Below, one piece after another: positions 1-6,132 of a DNA stretch of 10,729 bases. How positions within the stretch are numbered: the first letter of the stretch is position 1; the number at the start of each line of letters is the position of its first letter. Below the pieces are notes generated by a model, which saw only the letters and a list, made by a program, of their open reading frames with translations, searched no databases and was not told the origin of the DNA. The stretch comes from CAYMKL01 sp964390805 (GTDB taxonomy: Bacteria > Chloroflexota > Anaerolineae > VGOG01). A program made the translations under genes and the position numbers. The DNA lies in NCBI GenBank assembly GCA_964390805.1, contig CAYMKL010000186.1, positions 1-10,729 on the forward strand. Direction: 5' to 3'.

Positions 1-300
1 AACTCGTTTATTGCCAAGTTGCACTATGACTGTCGCTTATCCGGACAGTATTGGTCCGGTAGTGAAACAGCCTTTGAAGAAGAACGCGAGCGCAAAACGG
101 CGATACTGCTTCCGATCCGCCTAGACTCGACTGTGATGGAGACAGATCAGGCATGGGCAGCGGACATTCGCCGCACCCGGCACATTGGGGACTTCTCCCG
201 CTGGAAGGATCATGACACCTATCAGAAGGCGCTTGAACGGCTGCTTCGTGATCTGAAGGCAGAGGAAGTGGCCGAAGCCGACGCTCAGATCAAGAGGTAA
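1..300 (+). CDS. TIR-domain protein, C-terminal fragment (5' end outside window)
   Basis: The frame is open from the first base to the TAA at 298-300, so the gene begins upstream. The readable part matches the C-terminal half of bacterial TIR (TIR_2-type) domains: an ETAFEEER helix, an ILLPIRLD strand, then METDQAWAADIR, the HIGDFSRWKDHD segment and a closing helix ALERLLRDLK. In this family the strand and the 'HIGDF..WKDHD' piece form the end of the TIR fold. The domain ends the protein, so any effector or sensor domains would lie at the missing N-terminus. The first 17 or so residues (around LHYDCRLSGQYW) fit the family poorly where a 'LSENSI.S.WV'-like stretch is expected, so this copy may be divergent or slightly damaged there. 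Bacterial TIR proteins are often NADases in defence or signalling, but the catalytic Glu cannot be assigned confidently from this fragment. The next gene overlaps its stop codon. Confidence 0.72.
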   Translation, partial: NSFIAKLHYDCRLSGQYWSGSETAFEEERERKTAILLPIRLDSTVMETDQAWAADIRRTRHIGDFSRWKDHDTYQKALERLLRDLKAEEVAEADAQIKR

Positions 301-1448
301 TGCCCACGCTAGCCATGACAGAGACATCCGACTGGTTGATCTTCTGGGTCGTCGCTGCGGCCCGCTTTCTCCTGCCGCTCACCATCCCGCGATATCCGTT
401 ACCGGGGATCGTGGCCTCGCTGGCGCTCGACGCCGTTGACCAGACGATCTTTCAGCAGTTCACCAGCCTGCCGCTGGAGGGCTACCAGGGCTATGACAAG
501 GCCCTCGACATCTACTACCTGACTATCGCCTACATCTCGACGCTCCGCAACTGGGTGAACGGCTTTGCGCTCCAGGTCAGCCGCTTCCTCTTCTTCTGGC
601 GACTGGTGGGCGTGGTGTTGTTCGAACTCACCCACCTGCGTCTGCTGCTGCTGATCTTTCCCAACACCTTCGAGTACTTCTTTATCTTCTACGAGGCATA
701 TCGCCTCCGCTGGGACCCGAAGCGGATGGCCAAGAAGCTCCTGATCGGCGCTGTTGCGTTTATCTGGATATTGATCAAACTGCCGCAGGAGTACTGGCTC
801 CACATCGCCCAGGCCGACGTGACCGATTGGATCAAAACCAACCTCGTCGGCGTGCCCAGCGACGTGCCGTGGAGCGAGATCTTCCAGACTTGGCCTGGGA
901 CCTTTCTGGCCGTGTTGGCTGTGCTGGCCCTCGTCCTGGTCTTCGCCCGGTGGTTCGCCAGACGGCGATCGTCGCCCGCCGAGCGAGCACTGGCCTTCGC
1001 CGCCGATGCACACCAGCCGGTTTTCACCGTGGAACAGGTGCGCAGCGCGGTAGCCAGTGAGGCCAGGAGCATCGTGGATGCCGCGCTGGTCGAAAAGATC
1101 TTCCTGATCACCCTGGTGAGCATCAGCTTTGCTCAGGTGCTTCCAGACGTGCAGTCTAGCAACCTTCAGCTTGCCATAGGGGTGGCGTTGGTCGTCACTA
1201 TCAACACCGCGCTGAGCCACTGGCTGGCGAGGCGCGGGTTCGGGTGGGCATTTGCGCTGGGGCAGTTCATGGTGATGGCTGTGGTCAACCTGGGCTTGAT
1301 CCTGGCATACGCCTTGCTGCGATCCAGGTTCGATGCCCCGGCCAGCATAGGAAACGTGCTTTTCTTTGCGCTTCTCTTGACGCTGCTCGTAACACTCTTT
1401 GACCATTATCGCCAGGTGTACCTGATGCGCTTCGGCACGAGCGGCTGA
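300..1448 (+). CDS. Multi-pass integral membrane protein, unknown function
   Basis: This 382-residue protein is not recognised. It is strongly hydrophobic, with about eight likely membrane segments, roughly at residues 12-29, 92-118, 120-133, 146-162, 201-218, 266-281, 290-308 and 316-368 (the last covering two or three spans). Between residues about 219 and 265 lies a polar stretch starting RRRSSPAERA, probably cytoplasmic, that looks like a short helical linker. A conserved-looking N-terminal piece, PLPGIVASLALDAVDQTIF (34-51), contains acidic residues within an otherwise hydrophobic run. The start ATG at 300 overlaps the TAA of the TIR gene as TAATG, which suggests translational coupling; a second ATG at 315 is possible. 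No signal peptidase site, transporter signature or catalytic motif was seen. Co-translation with a TIR gene raises the possibility of a membrane partner for it, but this is only positional. Confidence 0.75.
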   Translation: MPTLAMTETSDWLIFWVVAAARFLLPLTIPRYPLPGIVASLALDAVDQTIFQQFTSLPLEGYQGYDKALDIYYLTIAYISTLRNWVNGFALQVSRFLFFWRLVGVVLFELTHLRLLLLIFPNTFEYFFIFYEAYRLRWDPKRMAKKLLIGAVAFIWILIKLPQEYWLHIAQADVTDWIKTNLVGVPSDVPWSEIFQTWPGTFLAVLAVLALVLVFARWFARRRSSPAERALAFAADAHQPVFTVEQVRSAVASEARSIVDAALVEKIFLITLVSISFAQVLPDVQSSNLQLAIGVALVVTINTALSHWLARRGFGWAFALGQFMVMAVVNLGLILAYALLRSRFDAPASIGNVLFFALLLTLLVTLFDHYRQVYLMRFGTSG

Positions 1449-1529
1449 TTCCGTCGAGAAAGACTGGCCCAGTCCCGGTATGGAATCTACTACTATCGCT
1501 TTTGTGAAATCCAAGGGAAGATTGAATCT

Positions 1530-1661
1530 ATGGAGGAACTCGCTGAGCAGATTAGGAGATTTGCCCAAGAAAGAGACTGGGAGCAGTTCCACAATCCCAA
1601 GAACCTCTCCATGGCACTGAGTGTCGAAGTTGCCAAGATAGTCGCCATCGTTTGCAGTTGA
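1530..1661 (+). pseudogene. Truncated MazG-like (dCTPase-type) nucleotide pyrophosphohydrolase remnant
   Basis: A 43-residue reading frame starts at ATG 1530 behind an AAGGGAAG ribosome-binding stretch and ends at TGA 1659-1661. Its sequence (MEELAEQIRRFAQERDWEQF, then HNPKNLSMALSVEVAK) closely follows the N-terminal helix of all-alpha NTP pyrophosphohydrolases of the MazG/DCTPP1 type, which usually run to about 100-120 residues. In that family the next element is an ExxE motif that binds magnesium, followed by a second ExxD motif. Here the first motif reads EVAK, so its second acid is lost, and the protein ends a few residues later. The remainder of the domain, including ExxD, is absent, and the promoter of the following gene begins at the stop codon. 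The frame is also open back to 1449 in phase with the preceding gene, but that stretch shows no recognisable homology. A non-functional remnant is the best reading. Confidence 0.7.
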
Positions 1662-1686
1662 CATGAAACGAGAATTGTAATAGAAT
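1658..1686 (+). promoter_or_regulatory. Sigma-70 type promoter for the fur-like/cbiMNQO operon
   Basis: A perfect TTGACA hexamer lies at 1658-1663, followed by a 17-base spacer and TAGAAT at 1681-1686, which matches the -10 consensus at five of six positions. Transcription would begin at about 1692-1695, some 27 bases before the regulator's start codon. The -35 box contains the stop codon of the MazG-like remnant. A palindrome covering 1672-1700 overlaps the spacer, the -10 box and the expected start point, so a bound repressor would block polymerase. Confidence 0.75.
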
Positions 1687-1700
1687 TGCTGTTACAATTC
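1672..1700. promoter_or_regulatory. Palindromic operator, probable binding site of the adjacent Fur-family regulator
   Basis: GAATTGTAA (1672-1680) and TTACAATTC (1692-1700) form a perfect 9-bp inverted repeat around an 11-base centre. A third copy of the half-site, GAATTG at 1683-1688, lies inside, so GAATTG occurs twice in direct orientation 11 bases (about one helical turn) apart and once inverted (CAATTC, 1695-1700). AT-rich palindromes of this general kind are typical for Fur, Zur and PerR family proteins, and the position over the -10 box fits repression. The assignment to the downstream regulator is inference from position. The layout does not exactly match the classical 19-bp Fur box. 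Confidence 0.72.
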
Positions 1701-1708
1701 ATTGCAAC

Positions 1709-1713
1709 AAGGA
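1709..1713 (+). promoter_or_regulatory. Ribosome-binding site supporting the TTG start of the Fur-family gene
   Basis: AAGGA lies seven bases before TTG at 1721. No ATG or GTG in frame sits at a comparable distance from a ribosome-binding sequence, and the protein needs this start to retain its full N-terminal helix before the GHRLTPQR motif. Confidence 0.65.
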
Positions 1714-1720
1714 ACCGACG

Positions 1721-2179
1721 TTGAGTGGACATTTCAAAATCCTGCAATCCCTGCGCGAGACCGGGCACCGCCTGACCCCGCAGCGCCTGATGATCCTCTC
1801 CACTATCCACGAGCACCAGGGCCACATCACCGCCGAGGAGGTGTGTGAGAAGATCCACCAGGAGTATCCCTACCTCGACATCTCCACCGTCTACCGCACC
1901 CTGGAGCTTCTCAAGGGCCTGGGCTTGGTCACCCGCACCGACCTGGGGGGCGGCCGTGCCGTGTACGAGATGGCCACGGAGTGCCACCATCACCTGGTGT
2001 GTCAGAGGTGCGGGGGAACGGTCGCCCTCCATCACCGTTTTCTGGAACCCCTGGAGGCCGAGTTGCTGGAGAAGTTTGGGTTTGCTGCCAAGATGAATCA
2101 CCTGGCCATCTTCGGCCTGTGTGCCCAATGCCGCGAAGCTTTATCTTCGAAGGAGGAAGACGATGCTCTACGCAGTTGA
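1721..2179 (+). CDS. Fur-family metal-responsive transcriptional regulator
   Basis: A 152-residue protein of normal length for the Fur/Zur/Nur/PerR family, starting at TTG. The N-terminal winged helix carries GHRLTPQRLMIL (15-26), the ITAEEVCEKI helix and the DNA-recognition helix ISTVYRTLELL (54-64). The dimerisation and metal domain begins after the wing (GGGRAVYEM) and holds the HHH run at 89-91, CQRC (94-97), a histidine pair at 104-105, H127 and CAQC (134-137). The two CxxC pairs are the structural zinc site of the family; the histidines with E or D residues form the regulatory metal site. Which metal it senses cannot be read from the sequence. Because the next four genes are a nickel/cobalt ECF transporter, a nickel- or cobalt-responsive role (Nur-like) is plausible, with Fur or Zur as alternatives. 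It is probably autoregulated through the palindrome at 1672-1700. Its end overlaps cbiM by 17 bases. Confidence 0.93.
   Translation: MSGHFKILQSLRETGHRLTPQRLMILSTIHEHQGHITAEEVCEKIHQEYPYLDISTVYRTLELLKGLGLVTRTDLGGGRAVYEMATECHHHLVCQRCGGTVALHHRFLEPLEAELLEKFGFAAKMNHLAIFGLCAQCREALSSKEEDDALRS
2151..2156 (+). promoter_or_regulatory. Strong Shine-Dalgarno for cbiM inside the fur-like gene
   Basis: AGGAGG lies six bases before ATG 2163, inside the 3' end of the regulator gene. This is the strongest ribosome-binding sequence in the operon. It points to a start 18 codons upstream of the Met-His that family knowledge marks as the mature N-terminus. Confidence 0.75.
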
Positions 2180-2855
2180 TTCTCTTAACCAGGTGCAACC
2201 CATTGTGGGGCCAGCCATGCACATCCCCGATGGCTTCCTGAGCTTGCTTGTCTCCCTGGTCGGGTGGGCCATCTCCATAGCGATGCTGGCCTACGCCACC
2301 CGTCTGACCGGCAGACAATTGGGAGAGAAGCAGGTGCCCTTGATGGGGGTCATGGCCGCGTTTATCTTCGCCGCCCAGATGCTCAACTTCACCGTGGCCG
2401 GCGGGACGTCGGGCCACCTCATCGGGGGGGCCCTGGCGGCTATCCTCCTGGGCCCCTGGGCCGGGACGCTCATCATGACGGCTGTGGTGGCCGTGCAGGC
2501 CCTGCTCTTCCAGGACGGCGGCTTGGTGGTCATGGGGGCCAACATCCTCAACATGGGCGTCATCGCCTGCTTCGTGGGGTATTACACGTACACCTGGCTG
2601 ACGCCGATCGTGGGGCAAAGGCCGTGGGGCATGCTGGCCCGCGCCTTCGCCGCCGCCTGGCTATCGGTGGTCATCAGCGCCATCGCCACGGCTGTCGAGT
2701 TGGGCCTCTCTGGCACGATTCCCCTGACCGTGGCCCTGCCGGCCATGGGCGCTGTTCACGTGCTCATCGGCATCGGTGAGGGAGTGATCACCGCCGCAAC
2801 CCTGGCCTTCATCCTGGCCACCCGGCGTGATCTGTTGGAGATGTCCACGTCGTAG
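2163..2855 (+). CDS. cbiM: CbiM/NikM-type substrate-binding S component of a nickel/cobalt ECF transporter
   Basis: This is the metal-selective membrane component (S component) of a group I energy-coupling factor importer. The MHIPDGFLS motif is the family hallmark, followed by several hydrophobic helices and SGHLIGGALAAILLGPW. Counting from the Met of MHIPDGFL (base 2217), the conserved His of SGHLIGG is residue 67, and His2 and His67 together with the N-terminal amine are the nickel ligands described for NikM. The gene as called here starts at ATG 2163, which has an excellent AGGAGG, and gives 230 residues with an 18-residue leader ending GPA before MHIPDG. Some CbiM proteins have a cleaved leader at exactly this place, but this one lacks a clear hydrophobic core. 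Starting at 2217 would give the classic 212-residue protein but with a poor ribosome-binding sequence. Ni versus Co specificity is undecided. Confidence 0.93.
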   Translation: MLYAVDSLNQVQPIVGPAMHIPDGFLSLLVSLVGWAISIAMLAYATRLTGRQLGEKQVPLMGVMAAFIFAAQMLNFTVAGGTSGHLIGGALAAILLGPWAGTLIMTAVVAVQALLFQDGGLVVMGANILNMGVIACFVGYYTYTWLTPIVGQRPWGMLARAFAAAWLSVVISAIATAVELGLSGTIPLTVALPAMGAVHVLIGIGEGVITAATLAFILATRRDLLEMSTS

Positions 2856-2872
2856 AAAAGGAAAGGGAGAAA

Positions 2873-3160
2873 ATGAGCAACAAGTGGTGGATCGCCGGAC
2901 TGCTCGTCGTCCTGGCAGTGGTGCTCCTATCGCCCCTGGCCTCGCCGTTCCCCGACGGGCTAGAGCGGGTGGCCATGGATCAGGGGTTCATAGATCGCGC
3001 CCAGAGTGCCCCGTATCAGCTCATCGCTGATTACGTTTTCCCCGGCATTGCCAACGAGACCTCGGCCACCATCGTGGCTGGCTTCGTGGGTGTGTTGGTC
3101 GTCTTCGGGCTGGTCTTCGCTTTCGCTTCCATGGTGAGCCGACGGCAGAAGATCGGCTGA
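2873..3160 (+). CDS. cbiN: PDGLE-domain small membrane subunit (CbiN/NikN-like)
   Basis: A 95-residue protein with two membrane helices (about 6-24 and 64-86) joined by an extracytoplasmic loop of about 40 residues, ending in a basic tail (SRRQKIG). The loop starts with SPFPDGLERVA, and PDGLE at 27-31 names the PDGLE domain found with nickel/cobalt ECF systems. In those systems the small N subunit docks on the M component and helps metal reach the binding site. It starts at ATG 2873 behind AAGGAAAGGGAG, 17 bases after cbiM, and its TGA overlaps the cbiQ start as TGATG. It resembles the PDGLE type more than the classical enterobacterial CbiN, so the symbol is by role. Confidence 0.85.
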   Translation: MSNKWWIAGLLVVLAVVLLSPLASPFPDGLERVAMDQGFIDRAQSAPYQLIADYVFPGIANETSATIVAGFVGVLVVFGLVFAFASMVSRRQKIG

Positions 3161-3954
3161 TGCACATCCACTTCCTGGACCAGTACAGGGTCGGCGACAG
3201 CCTGGTGCATGCGCTCGATCCGAGGGTCAAGTTGATCCTGGCCCTGGCCTTCATCCTGGCCGTGACCATGACCCCGCCCGGCGCCTGGGTTGCCTTTGCT
3301 CTGCTCTGGGCCCTGGCCCTCCTGGCTGTCCTGGCCGCTGCGTTGTCGCCGGGGTTCATCCTGAAGCGCTCTGTGATCGCCCTCCCCTTTGCCCTGGCAG
3401 CGGTCACCATGCTCTTCACCACGCCCGGCAAGGCCAGGTTTACATTCCCCTTCCTCTTCTGGCATCTCTCCGTCACCGACCAGGGCTTGATCCACTTTGC
3501 CAGCATCGTGGTCAAGTCCTGGATCTCGGTCCAGATGGCCATCCTCCTCTCCGCAACCACCCCCTTCCCGGACCTGTTGCGGGCCATGCGCGACCTAGGG
3601 CTTCCCAGGCTCCTGGTGACTATAGTAGGGTTCATGTACCGTTACATCTTCGTCCTGGCCGACGAAGCCCTACGCCTGATGCGAGCCCGAGAGGCACGGA
3701 GCGCTGACCCAGAGGGGCGCGGTGGAGGCACCATCCTCTGGCGAGCCCGTGTACTGGGAGGAATGGTCGGCTCTCTCTTCCTGCGCAGCTACGAGCGGAG
3801 CGAACGGATCTACAACGCCATGCTATCCCGGGGCTATGCCGGTGAGATCCGTACCCTGAGGAAGAGCCCCGTGCGGCGGGCCGACGTGGCGCTGACGGCC
3901 GCCTTCCTCCTCTGTCTGGCCGTCATTGAGGCGTTCGCCATTGTCTACCGATGA
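3160..3954 (+). CDS. cbiQ: CbiQ/EcfT transmembrane coupling component of the nickel/cobalt ECF transporter
   Basis: A 264-residue membrane protein of typical EcfT length. The N-terminus has the family segment HALDPRVKLILALAF (17-31), followed by hydrophobic helices at about 22-62, 68-87, 110-132 and 148-167, and a final helix at 241-262. The two cytoplasmic coupling motifs that contact the ATPase are visible as LMRAREARS (173-181) and ERIYNAMLSRGYAG (215-228), the second holding the short Ser-Arg-Gly motif at 223-225. EcfT passes the conformational change from ATP hydrolysis to the S component. Its start codon overlaps the stop of cbiN by one base and its stop overlaps the first ATG of cbiO as ATGA, so translation of N, Q and O is probably coupled. 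No independent ribosome-binding site stands out. Confidence 0.93.
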   Translation: MHIHFLDQYRVGDSLVHALDPRVKLILALAFILAVTMTPPGAWVAFALLWALALLAVLAAALSPGFILKRSVIALPFALAAVTMLFTTPGKARFTFPFLFWHLSVTDQGLIHFASIVVKSWISVQMAILLSATTPFPDLLRAMRDLGLPRLLVTIVGFMYRYIFVLADEALRLMRAREARSADPEGRGGGTILWRARVLGGMVGSLFLRSYERSERIYNAMLSRGYAGEIRTLRKSPVRRADVALTAAFLLCLAVIEAFAIVYR

Positions 3955-4730
3955 TGAGGAGAGAGATGAGCGAAGTTGTCGAAGTTGCCCCCTTACCCCA
4001 CCTTCTTTCTCGAAGCAAGCCAGCCCCCATCGTGGAGATACAGGGGTTGTCCTTCGTCTACCCTGACGGCCGCCAGGCACTGAGGGGAATTGACCTGGTC
4101 GTTCACCAGGGGGAGAAGGTGGCCATCACCGGACCCAACGGGGCGGGGAAATCCACCTTCTTCCTCCACTTGAACGGCATCCTGCAGGGGGAAGGGCTGG
4201 TGCGGGTCATGGGGATGGACGTGCGGGATGGACGCCTGGGGGCTATCCGCGTCCAGGTGGGCCTGGTCTTCCAGGATCCGGATGATCAGCTCTTCTCTCC
4301 CTCCGTCTTCGAGGACGTGGCCTTCGGCCCGCTTCACATGGGGCTCCCTGAGGAGGAGGTACGTCAGCGGGTGCGGTGGGCCCTGGCTCGGGTGGGGATG
4401 GAGGGCTTCGAGGGGCGGATGCCCCATCACCTCAGCGTGGGGGAGCGGAAGCGGGTGGCCATCGCCACCGTCCTGGCCATGAAGCCGGCCATCCTGGTGC
4501 TGGATGAGCCCTCAGGGGGCTTGGATCCCCGGGCTCGACGGGGATTGATCAACCTGCTCAGCGCCCTACCCCAGACCATGCTCATCGCCACCCACGACAT
4601 CCGTCTGGTGCAGGAACTCTGTCCCCGCATGGTGATCCTGGACGAAGGGCGCATCGTAGCGGACGGCGCTACGGAATCCCTCCTGGCCGATGGCGAGCTC
4701 CTGGAGCAGCACGGCCTGGAGCGACCATGA
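3951..4730 (+). CDS. cbiO: CbiO-type ATP-binding protein of the nickel/cobalt ECF transporter
   Basis: An ABC ATPase that powers the CbiMNQ complex on the cytoplasmic face. With the ATG at 3951 it has 259 residues: Walker A GPNGAGKST at 61-69, Q-loop and the ECF-typical QDPDDQLFSPSVFEDV from 108, signature LSVGERKRVA at 161-170, Walker B ILVLDEP from 181 with the following GGLDP D-loop, and the switch His at 215 (THD). The signature has Val in place of the usual Gly (LSGGQ); as recalled, hydrophobic residues at this position are common in CbiO/NikO relatives. The first ATG overlaps the cbiQ stop (ATGA). A second ATG at 3966 has GAGGAG four bases ahead and may be the true start, shortening the protein by five residues. 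Only one ATPase gene is present, so it should act as a homodimer. It is the last gene of the operon. Confidence 0.94.
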   Translation: MMRREMSEVVEVAPLPHLLSRSKPAPIVEIQGLSFVYPDGRQALRGIDLVVHQGEKVAITGPNGAGKSTFFLHLNGILQGEGLVRVMGMDVRDGRLGAIRVQVGLVFQDPDDQLFSPSVFEDVAFGPLHMGLPEEEVRQRVRWALARVGMEGFEGRMPHHLSVGERKRVAIATVLAMKPAILVLDEPSGGLDPRARRGLINLLSALPQTMLIATHDIRLVQELCPRMVILDEGRIVADGATESLLADGELLEQHGLERP

Positions 4731-4776
4731 GATCTTCTCCCCTACAAATCCCCAAACTTTCATCCCATCAAGTCGT

Positions 4777-4893
4777 TAACTACTCGCCTACCCTCCCGCA
4801 GGTTGCTTTTGGAGGGTCTGTGTCTGAACATCTGCCCGGAGTTAGCGTTTTGCCGGATACTACCTGCGAAACCTGCGGGAGGGTGAGCAGTTA
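4777..4893. repeat. Long imperfect inverted repeat between convergent operons (terminator or dispersed element)
   Basis: ACCCTCCCGCAGGTT (4790-4804) and AACCTGCGGGAGGGT (4870-4884) are perfect 15-bp inverted arms. After a four-base bulge the arms continue as TAACTACTC (4777-4785) against GAGCAGTTA (4885-4893), with one mismatch. The loop is about 65 bases. An alternative short hairpin can form between ACCCTCC (4790-4796) and GGAGGGT (4811-4817), using the same left arm, so the two foldings exclude each other. The right arm ends exactly at the stop codon of the minus-strand reductase gene. The rest of the 4731-4890 gap holds no convincing gene. Neither arm is followed by a long T run, so a classical intrinsic terminator is not clear; a dispersed intergenic repeat is equally possible. 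Confidence 0.7.
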
Positions 4894-6132
4894 CATGGTC
4901 TTTAAGTATTCGCGTATCAGCAGCGCGGCAGTGGCTCCCTCACCGGCCGCTGAGGCGACCTGCTTGGTGCTGCCGGCCCGCACGTCGCCAGCAGCAAAGA
5001 TGCCAGGCACGCTGGTTTCCAGGAAGTGAGGCATGCGTCCTTCGTAGCCGGGCAGCGACTCGTCCCCGTGGGTCAGGTCGTGTCCGGTAACGATGAACCC
5101 CCAGCGGTCGGTTCGCACGCCGGAGTCCGTCAGGAAGCCAGTGTTGGGCATCTGGCCGATGAAGACAAAGACTGCCGCCGGGTGGATCTCTTCCGTGACG
5201 CCGGTCTGGCGGTTTCTGATAGTCACCGACTTGAGCTTGCCCCCCTCCCCGTGGAATTCAACAGCTTCAGTGTGAAACTGAACATCAATCTTCGGGTGAT
5301 CTAACACTTTTTCCTGAAGAATTTGACTGGCTTTCAGTCGGTCCCCACGCACCAGCAGTGTCACCCGGTCCACGTAGTTGATGAGAAGCAAGCTCTCCTC
5401 CGTGGCGCTGTTGCCTCCACCGACGACGGCTATGGGCATCCCCTTGTAAAAGGGGCCGTCGCAGGTCGCGCAGAAGTGAACTCCAGCGCCGATATAGCTA
5501 TCTTCTCCGGGAATCCCCAGCCGACGGTAGCGACTGCCGGTGGCCAGCAGCAGGGCTCGGGCGCTATACTCGCTGCCGTCGGCGGTGATTACGCAGTGAT
5601 ATGTAGCGGGGCTGTGCACCCGTACCACGTCCTGGGCCTGGAGCATTTCCACCCCGAACCGAGCTGCCTGGCGTCGAAGCTGATCGGAAAACCCTGCCCC
5701 GTCAATGCCATCGGCAAAGCCGGGCACGTTATCCAGCCATTGGGTCGTAGCCGCCTGGCCGCCCAGCGCAGCCCGCTCGACAAGCAGTGTATCAATTCCC
5801 TCCCGTGCACCATAGAGTCCAGCCGTCAGCCCGGCCGGTCCGCCCCCAACGACGATGAGGTCGTAGTGGCTGCGTTCGGCCGTCATCTTGAGACCCAGCT
5901 TGGCCGCCAGTTCCGCATTGGATGGCTCGACCAGGATGGATCCGTCGGCGAATTCGATGGTGGGGATGATACGCTTGCCGTTGTTTTTCTCAAGCACGTA
6001 TTGCTCGCCAGCCTTGTCCTGCTCGATGTCTACCCAATTGTAAGGAATCTGGTGTTCTCCCAAGAACTGCTTGCTGCGGCGGCAATCAGGGCACCAGTAG
6101 GCGCCGTAAATTGTGATTTCGATTTCTTTCAT
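4891..6132 (-). CDS. trxB: Thioredoxin reductase with N-terminal mycoredoxin/glutaredoxin-like domain
   Basis: A 413-residue fusion. Residues 1-82 form a glutaredoxin fold with the redox motif WCPDC (Cys14, Cys17) and the RIIPTIEF cis-proline segment, closest to mycoredoxin-like proteins. Residues 88-413 are a complete low-molecular-weight thioredoxin reductase: FAD-binding GGGPAG (96-101), the redox pair CATC (221-224, in HFCATCDGPFY), NADPH-binding GGGNSA (238-243) and the C-terminal FAD motif GIFAAGDVR with KQVASAAGEGA. Electrons would pass from NADPH through FAD to C221/C224 and probably on to the fused domain, which would replace or supplement a separate thioredoxin. The start ATG (6130-6132) has AGGAG at 6141-6145 and overlaps the stop of the HAD gene as ATGA. 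It is the last gene of an operon that begins with NADPH-producing zwf and pgl, which fits its cofactor need. Confidence 0.95.
   Translation of the reverse strand: MKEIEITIYGAYWCPDCRRSKQFLGEHQIPYNWVDIEQDKAGEQYVLEKNNGKRIIPTIEFADGSILVEPSNAELAAKLGLKMTAERSHYDLIVVGGGPAGLTAGLYGAREGIDTLLVERAALGGQAATTQWLDNVPGFADGIDGAGFSDQLRRQAARFGVEMLQAQDVVRVHSPATYHCVITADGSEYSARALLLATGSRYRRLGIPGEDSYIGAGVHFCATCDGPFYKGMPIAVVGGGNSATEESLLLINYVDRVTLLVRGDRLKASQILQEKVLDHPKIDVQFHTEAVEFHGEGGKLKSVTIRNRQTGVTEEIHPAAVFVFIGQMPNTGFLTDSGVRTDRWGFIVTGHDLTHGDESLPGYEGRMPHFLETSVPGIFAAGDVRAGSTKQVASAAGEGATAALLIREYLKTM

Noticed and set aside
1449..1529. Possible N-terminal extension of the MazG-like remnant
   Set aside because: The frame is open, but it has no start with a ribosome-binding site and no similarity to the family, whereas ATG 1530 fits the usual N-terminus.
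399..1664. Long open frame on the minus strand across the membrane-protein gene
   Set aside because: It mirrors codon positions of the plus-strand gene, its translation is rich in H, Q, G and E with no fold or motif, and it has no supporting start signal.
1661..1720. Cobalamin riboswitch ahead of the cbi operon
   Set aside because: The leader between the predicted transcription start and TTG 1721 is under 30 bases, far too short, and no B12-box was seen.
2121..2162. GTG at 2121 as the start of cbiM
   Set aside because: It lies deep inside the regulator gene without a ribosome-binding site, while ATG 2163 has AGGAGG at ideal distance.
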